From an uncultured Clostridium sp. (lineage in GTDB: Bacteria > Bacillota > Clostridia > TANB77 > CAG-508): DNA of 9,527 nucleotides. The notes under the pieces were generated by a model that saw nothing but the letters and a program-made list of their open reading frames with translations, was not told where the DNA came from and did no database searches. Numbering within the stretch: position 1 is the first letter of the stretch; each line of letters starts with the position of its first letter. Positions 7,792 to 9,527 of the stretch are shown in pieces. Both the position numbers and the translations under genes were made by a program. The stretch is from assembly GCA_900557475.1 (NCBI GenBank), contig USTA01000021.1, positions 1 through 9,527 of the forward strand. The letters are read 5' to 3'.

Positions 7792-7831
7792 ATAAGAGTA
7801 GGTTTAAATAAAGATTTTGGAGGTTTTATAT

Positions 7832-8665
7832 ATGTCTAATGAAGAATATTATATAATTGAAAATGAAATAACTGATACTACCAAAAAAAAAGAATATTGG
7901 AATGCTGGTATTGGTTTAAATAAAGTTGATAGTTTAGAGCCTTCTAAATATTTATTAGACTTATCTGAAAAAAATATTAATGGAGAATTAAAATATTACG
8001 AAATAGAAAATTTATTAAAAACATATTATGAAACACAGAATTCTAACGATATTAGCATTCAAAAAGAAAAAGAATGTGATTTAGTATCTTTAAGAATAGC
8101 ACAGCTTTTGGAAGACAAAAGTTTCGGTTTTAGTCCTATTACTTTACAGAATATTCATAAATACCTATTTAAAGATATTTATGATTTTGCAGGTAACTAT
8201 AGAAATTATAATATTACCAAAAAAGAGGACATCCTTAATGGAGATACTGTTATGTATGTAAATTATCAAGATATCGAAAATTATTTTGATTATGATTTTA
8301 AAGAAGAAAAAGAATTTGATTATTCAAAACTAAATAATGATGAATTAATAAAGCATATTGCAAAATTTACTTCAAGTATTTGGCAGGTACATCCTTTTGG
8401 AGAAGGCAATACTAGAACTACGGCAGTATTTATTGAAAAGTATCTAAACAATATGGGATTTAGTGTTAATAATGATATGTTTAAAGATAAAAGCTTATAT
8501 TTTAGAAATGCATTAGTTAGAAGTAATTATGGAAATATTCCAAAGGGAATTTATCCTACATTTAATTATTTAGTAATGTTTTTGGAAAATTTATTACAAG
8601 GAAAAAACAATGAATTAAAAAATAGTGATTTATATATTAAAGAATTGTTTAAAAATGATAATTAG
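7832..8665 (+). CDS. Fic-domain protein (putative nucleotidyl transferase) with variant motif
   Basis: This 277-residue Fic/DOC-family protein is expected to transfer AMP or another phosphate-containing group to a target hydroxyl. The active-site loop HPFGEGNTR (187-195) carries the catalytic His187, Glu191 and Asn193. Compared with the usual HxFx(D/E)GNGRxxR, Gly is replaced by Thr194 and the final Arg by Ala198. The target-docking flap is seen in IYDFAGNYRNYNITKKED (116-133). I find no inhibitory (S/T)xxxE(G/N) helix at either end and no antitoxin-like gene beside it. ATG at 7832 is chosen because GGAGG precedes it by 8 nt. No signal peptide or membrane segment is visible. Base composition is as AT-rich as the neighbouring genes. 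It is divergent from rnjA and appears to be a single-gene unit. The family call is firm; target and chemistry are unknown. Confidence 0.9.
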   Translation: MSNEEYYIIENEITDTTKKKEYWNAGIGLNKVDSLEPSKYLLDLSEKNINGELKYYEIENLLKTYYETQNSNDISIQKEKECDLVSLRIAQLLEDKSFGFSPITLQNIHKYLFKDIYDFAGNYRNYNITKKEDILNGDTVMYVNYQDIENYFDYDFKEEKEFDYSKLNNDELIKHIAKFTSSIWQVHPFGEGNTRTTAVFIEKYLNNMGFSVNNDMFKDKSLYFRNALVRSNYGNIPKGIYPTFNYLVMFLENLLQGKNNELKNSDLYIKELFKNDN

Positions 8666-8713
8666 CTTTATATTAGGAAAAATCAAATTTCCTATGCAAG
8701 TAATAATAAAGAG

Positions 8714-8737
8714 GAGGGGCTACCAGCGTAGCCCCTC
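8714..8737 (-). terminator. Strong GC-rich hairpin, best read as a minus-strand terminator
   Basis: A perfect 10-bp stem, GAGGGGCTAC (8714-8723) with GTAGCCCCTC (8728-8737), closes a CAGC loop. On the minus strand it is followed by CTCTTTATTATTA, a moderate U-rich tail. On the plus strand it is followed by TCCCTATTTGG, which is poor. It lies 49 bp after the Fic stop codon, so it may also slow plus-strand readthrough. Its GC content belongs with the right-hand DNA, placing the composition change at about 8700-8711. Confidence 0.55.
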
Positions 8738-8749
8738 TCCCTATTTGGT

Positions 8750-8833
8750 TTACCAGCAGAATTTCGCTACTTCTTTTACGAATTTCGGTAAACTGTTCCA
8801 CTTTACCTTGACATTAACTGGAAAGCTCTCTTC
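8750..8833 (-). other. Possible tail of a minus-strand gene (uncertain)
   Basis: Read leftwards on the minus strand, an open frame ends with VKVKWNSLPKFVKEVAKFCW and a TAA (8752-8750), 13 nt before the strong hairpin. The residue mix looks protein-like and the stop-then-hairpin layout is that of a gene end. No start codon or family can be assigned, and to the right the frame lies opposite the DUF2142-like reading frame, so the two cannot both be intact. The plus strand over the same bases also gives an open frame, so coding is unproven. Confidence 0.22.
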
Positions 8834-9112
8834 CTTTCTGTTCCCGCAAAAGCTTGGATTGCGCTGATTTGCGCTGGAGTGATCGCTGCCTCCATGTTAG
8901 GGCTGATGTTCGATTGGACACCAATGACCTCTATGGTTATCGAGGGTGTGCAGGGACGGTATTTCCTGCCTATCCTGCCGCTGCTTCTGCTGCTGACCCG
9001 GAACCAAACTCTGGTTCTTCGAAAAGATATCACCCGAGGCGCAATGTTTACCTTCACCGTCGCCCACGCACTCACCGCTCTGTGGGCCTTCGGCATCATC
9101 GTGGCCAGATAA
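8792..9112 (+). pseudogene. C-terminal remnant of a DUF2142-like membrane protein
   Basis: About 106 codons are open from just after an in-frame TAA (8789-8791) to the stop at 9110-9112. The part from about 8820 reads as the end of a polytopic membrane protein. A hydrophobic segment (AWIALICAGVIAASMLGLMF) leads to DWTPMTSMVIEGVQGRYFLP, a pattern I associate with the C-terminus of DUF2142 proteins. Hydrophobic stretches ILPLLLLL and a last helix before IIVAR follow. The family is normally around 400-500 residues, so most of the protein is missing. The first GTG/ATG codons inside lack a ribosome binding site, so this is a remnant or a broken join rather than a short gene. GC is near 60%, unlike the region to the left. 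The lipoprotein gene follows after 40 nt. Confidence 0.6.
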
Positions 9113-9152
9113 CCCGCTGGAAACAAAACGTTTACATCGAGGAGGGATACCT

Positions 9153-9527
9153 ATGAAAAGAAAAATTTTTCATTCTGCCATTCTAGTTTTTGTCTTATTG
9201 TTGGCAGGTTGCGTCCAGGAAACCTCTCCCTCAGAAGGTGAAGTTCTTTCCAAAATCTCTGAAAAAGACAGTACCCATACTTCCAGTTCAGCGGCGAACT
9301 CACCTACCCAAGACGACCAATCAATCCATGATTCCAGTTCCGAAGAAAATACCGAACAGCAAGAAGGACAACTGTACGGCGTCATCATAGACAGCAACGA
9401 CGAACAGGTAACTGTCAGTGAGATCGGTCTAAATGGGGAAGGAGACATCTATTTATCTCAAAATGATCTGTCCCGGAATCCGTCAGCATACGAGACTGGT
9501 TCTGTCCTTCTGGTACAATTCGATGGC
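9153..9527 (+). CDS. Secreted lipoprotein, N-terminal part (runs off right edge)
   Basis: The first 125 codons are present, with no stop before the window end. ATG at 9153 follows AGGAGG by 7 nt. The protein begins with a lipoprotein signal: basic MKRK, a hydrophobic core, and the lipobox LAGC with Cys20 as the lipid-modified residue. Residues from about 23 to 70 are a Ser/Thr/Glu/Gln-rich linker of the kind that holds a domain off the membrane. From GQLYGVIIDSNDEQVTVSE onwards a beta-rich, OB-like domain seems to begin; DUF3221-type lipoproteins look similar, but this is only a suggestion. It would be anchored to the outer face of the cytoplasmic membrane. It lies 40 nt after the DUF2142-like remnant, likely in the same original operon, and shares that region's higher GC. 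The specific function is not recognised. Confidence 0.82.
   Translation, partial: MKRKIFHSAILVFVLLLAGCVQETSPSEGEVLSKISEKDSTHTSSSAANSPTQDDQSIHDSSSEENTEQQEGQLYGVIIDSNDEQVTVSEIGLNGEGDIYLSQNDLSRNPSAYETGSVLLVQFDG

Larger units (their letters stand above)
7406..7831. other. Divergent regulatory region between rnjA and the Fic gene (426 bp, no supported gene)
   Basis: This gap holds the rnjA promoter and its leader of about 200 nt, the Fic promoter, and short dyads between them: GTAC-TT-GTAC at 7696-7705 and ATTCCA-T-TGGAAT at 7711-7723. A possible open frame on the plus strand at 7491-7757 begins with TTG without a ribosome binding site and resembles no family I know. A 21-codon minus-strand frame (7579-7514) in the leader has only a poor ribosome binding site. 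I see no tRNA, recognised riboswitch or T-box. Confidence 0.7.

Noticed and set aside
8674..8694. TAGGAAA/TTTCCTA hairpin just after the Fic gene as its terminator
   Set aside because: Only 7 mostly A/T pairs and no T-run follows, so a working terminator is not supported.
8803..9448. Minus-strand frames opposite the DUF2142-like and lipoprotein genes
   Set aside because: They are antisense shadows in GC-rich DNA; the plus strand has a ribosome site, lipobox and membrane segments.

Overview
The window has two parts of very different composition. Positions 1 to about 8700 are strongly AT-rich (for example 9 G/C of 60 at 8581-8640). They have strong AAGGAGG-type ribosome binding sites, TGA used as a stop, and consensus sigma-A promoters. 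With the indirect (GatCAB) route to Gln-tRNA, RNase J and a DUF951 protein, this points to a low-GC Bacillota, most likely an uncultured Clostridia-type gut bacterium. From about 8800 to the end the DNA is GC-rich (38 of 60 at 8941-9000) with a different codon choice.

Layout: the main block is a minus-strand gene run read from right to left: rnjA (RNase J), gltX (glutamyl-tRNA synthetase), a 58-residue DUF951 protein, gatC, gatA, gatB. Gaps are only 13-31 nt, and most genes have a clear Shine-Dalgarno sequence. The run is preceded by a perfect TTGACA-N17-TATAAT promoter (7612-7640) that leaves a leader of about 200 nt before rnjA. After gatB comes a 76-nt gap holding an inverted repeat and a second perfect consensus promoter. 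That promoter drives an HD-domain phosphohydrolase gene which runs off the left edge.

Divergent from rnjA is a stand-alone Fic-domain gene with its own extended -10 promoter. Downstream of it, at about 8700-8830, the composition changes. There is a strong GC-rich hairpin that would work best as a minus-strand terminator, possibly the tail of a minus-strand gene, and then on the plus strand the C-terminal end of a DUF2142-like membrane protein lacking its 5' part. Last comes the start of a secreted lipoprotein gene cut by the right edge. This right-hand part is either foreign DNA or a chimeric assembly join.

Function: gltX and gatCAB form one pathway. A non-discriminating GluRS charges tRNA-Gln with Glu, and GatCAB amidates it to Gln-tRNA-Gln; DUF951 sits between the two steps with no known role. 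RNase J, at the head of the run, handles mRNA decay and rRNA processing. I see no CRISPR array, insertion sequence, tRNA or rRNA gene. The most noteworthy points are the composition break, the promoter embedded in an inverted repeat before the HD gene, the long rnjA leader, and a Fic protein with a variant active-site motif and no visible antitoxin.
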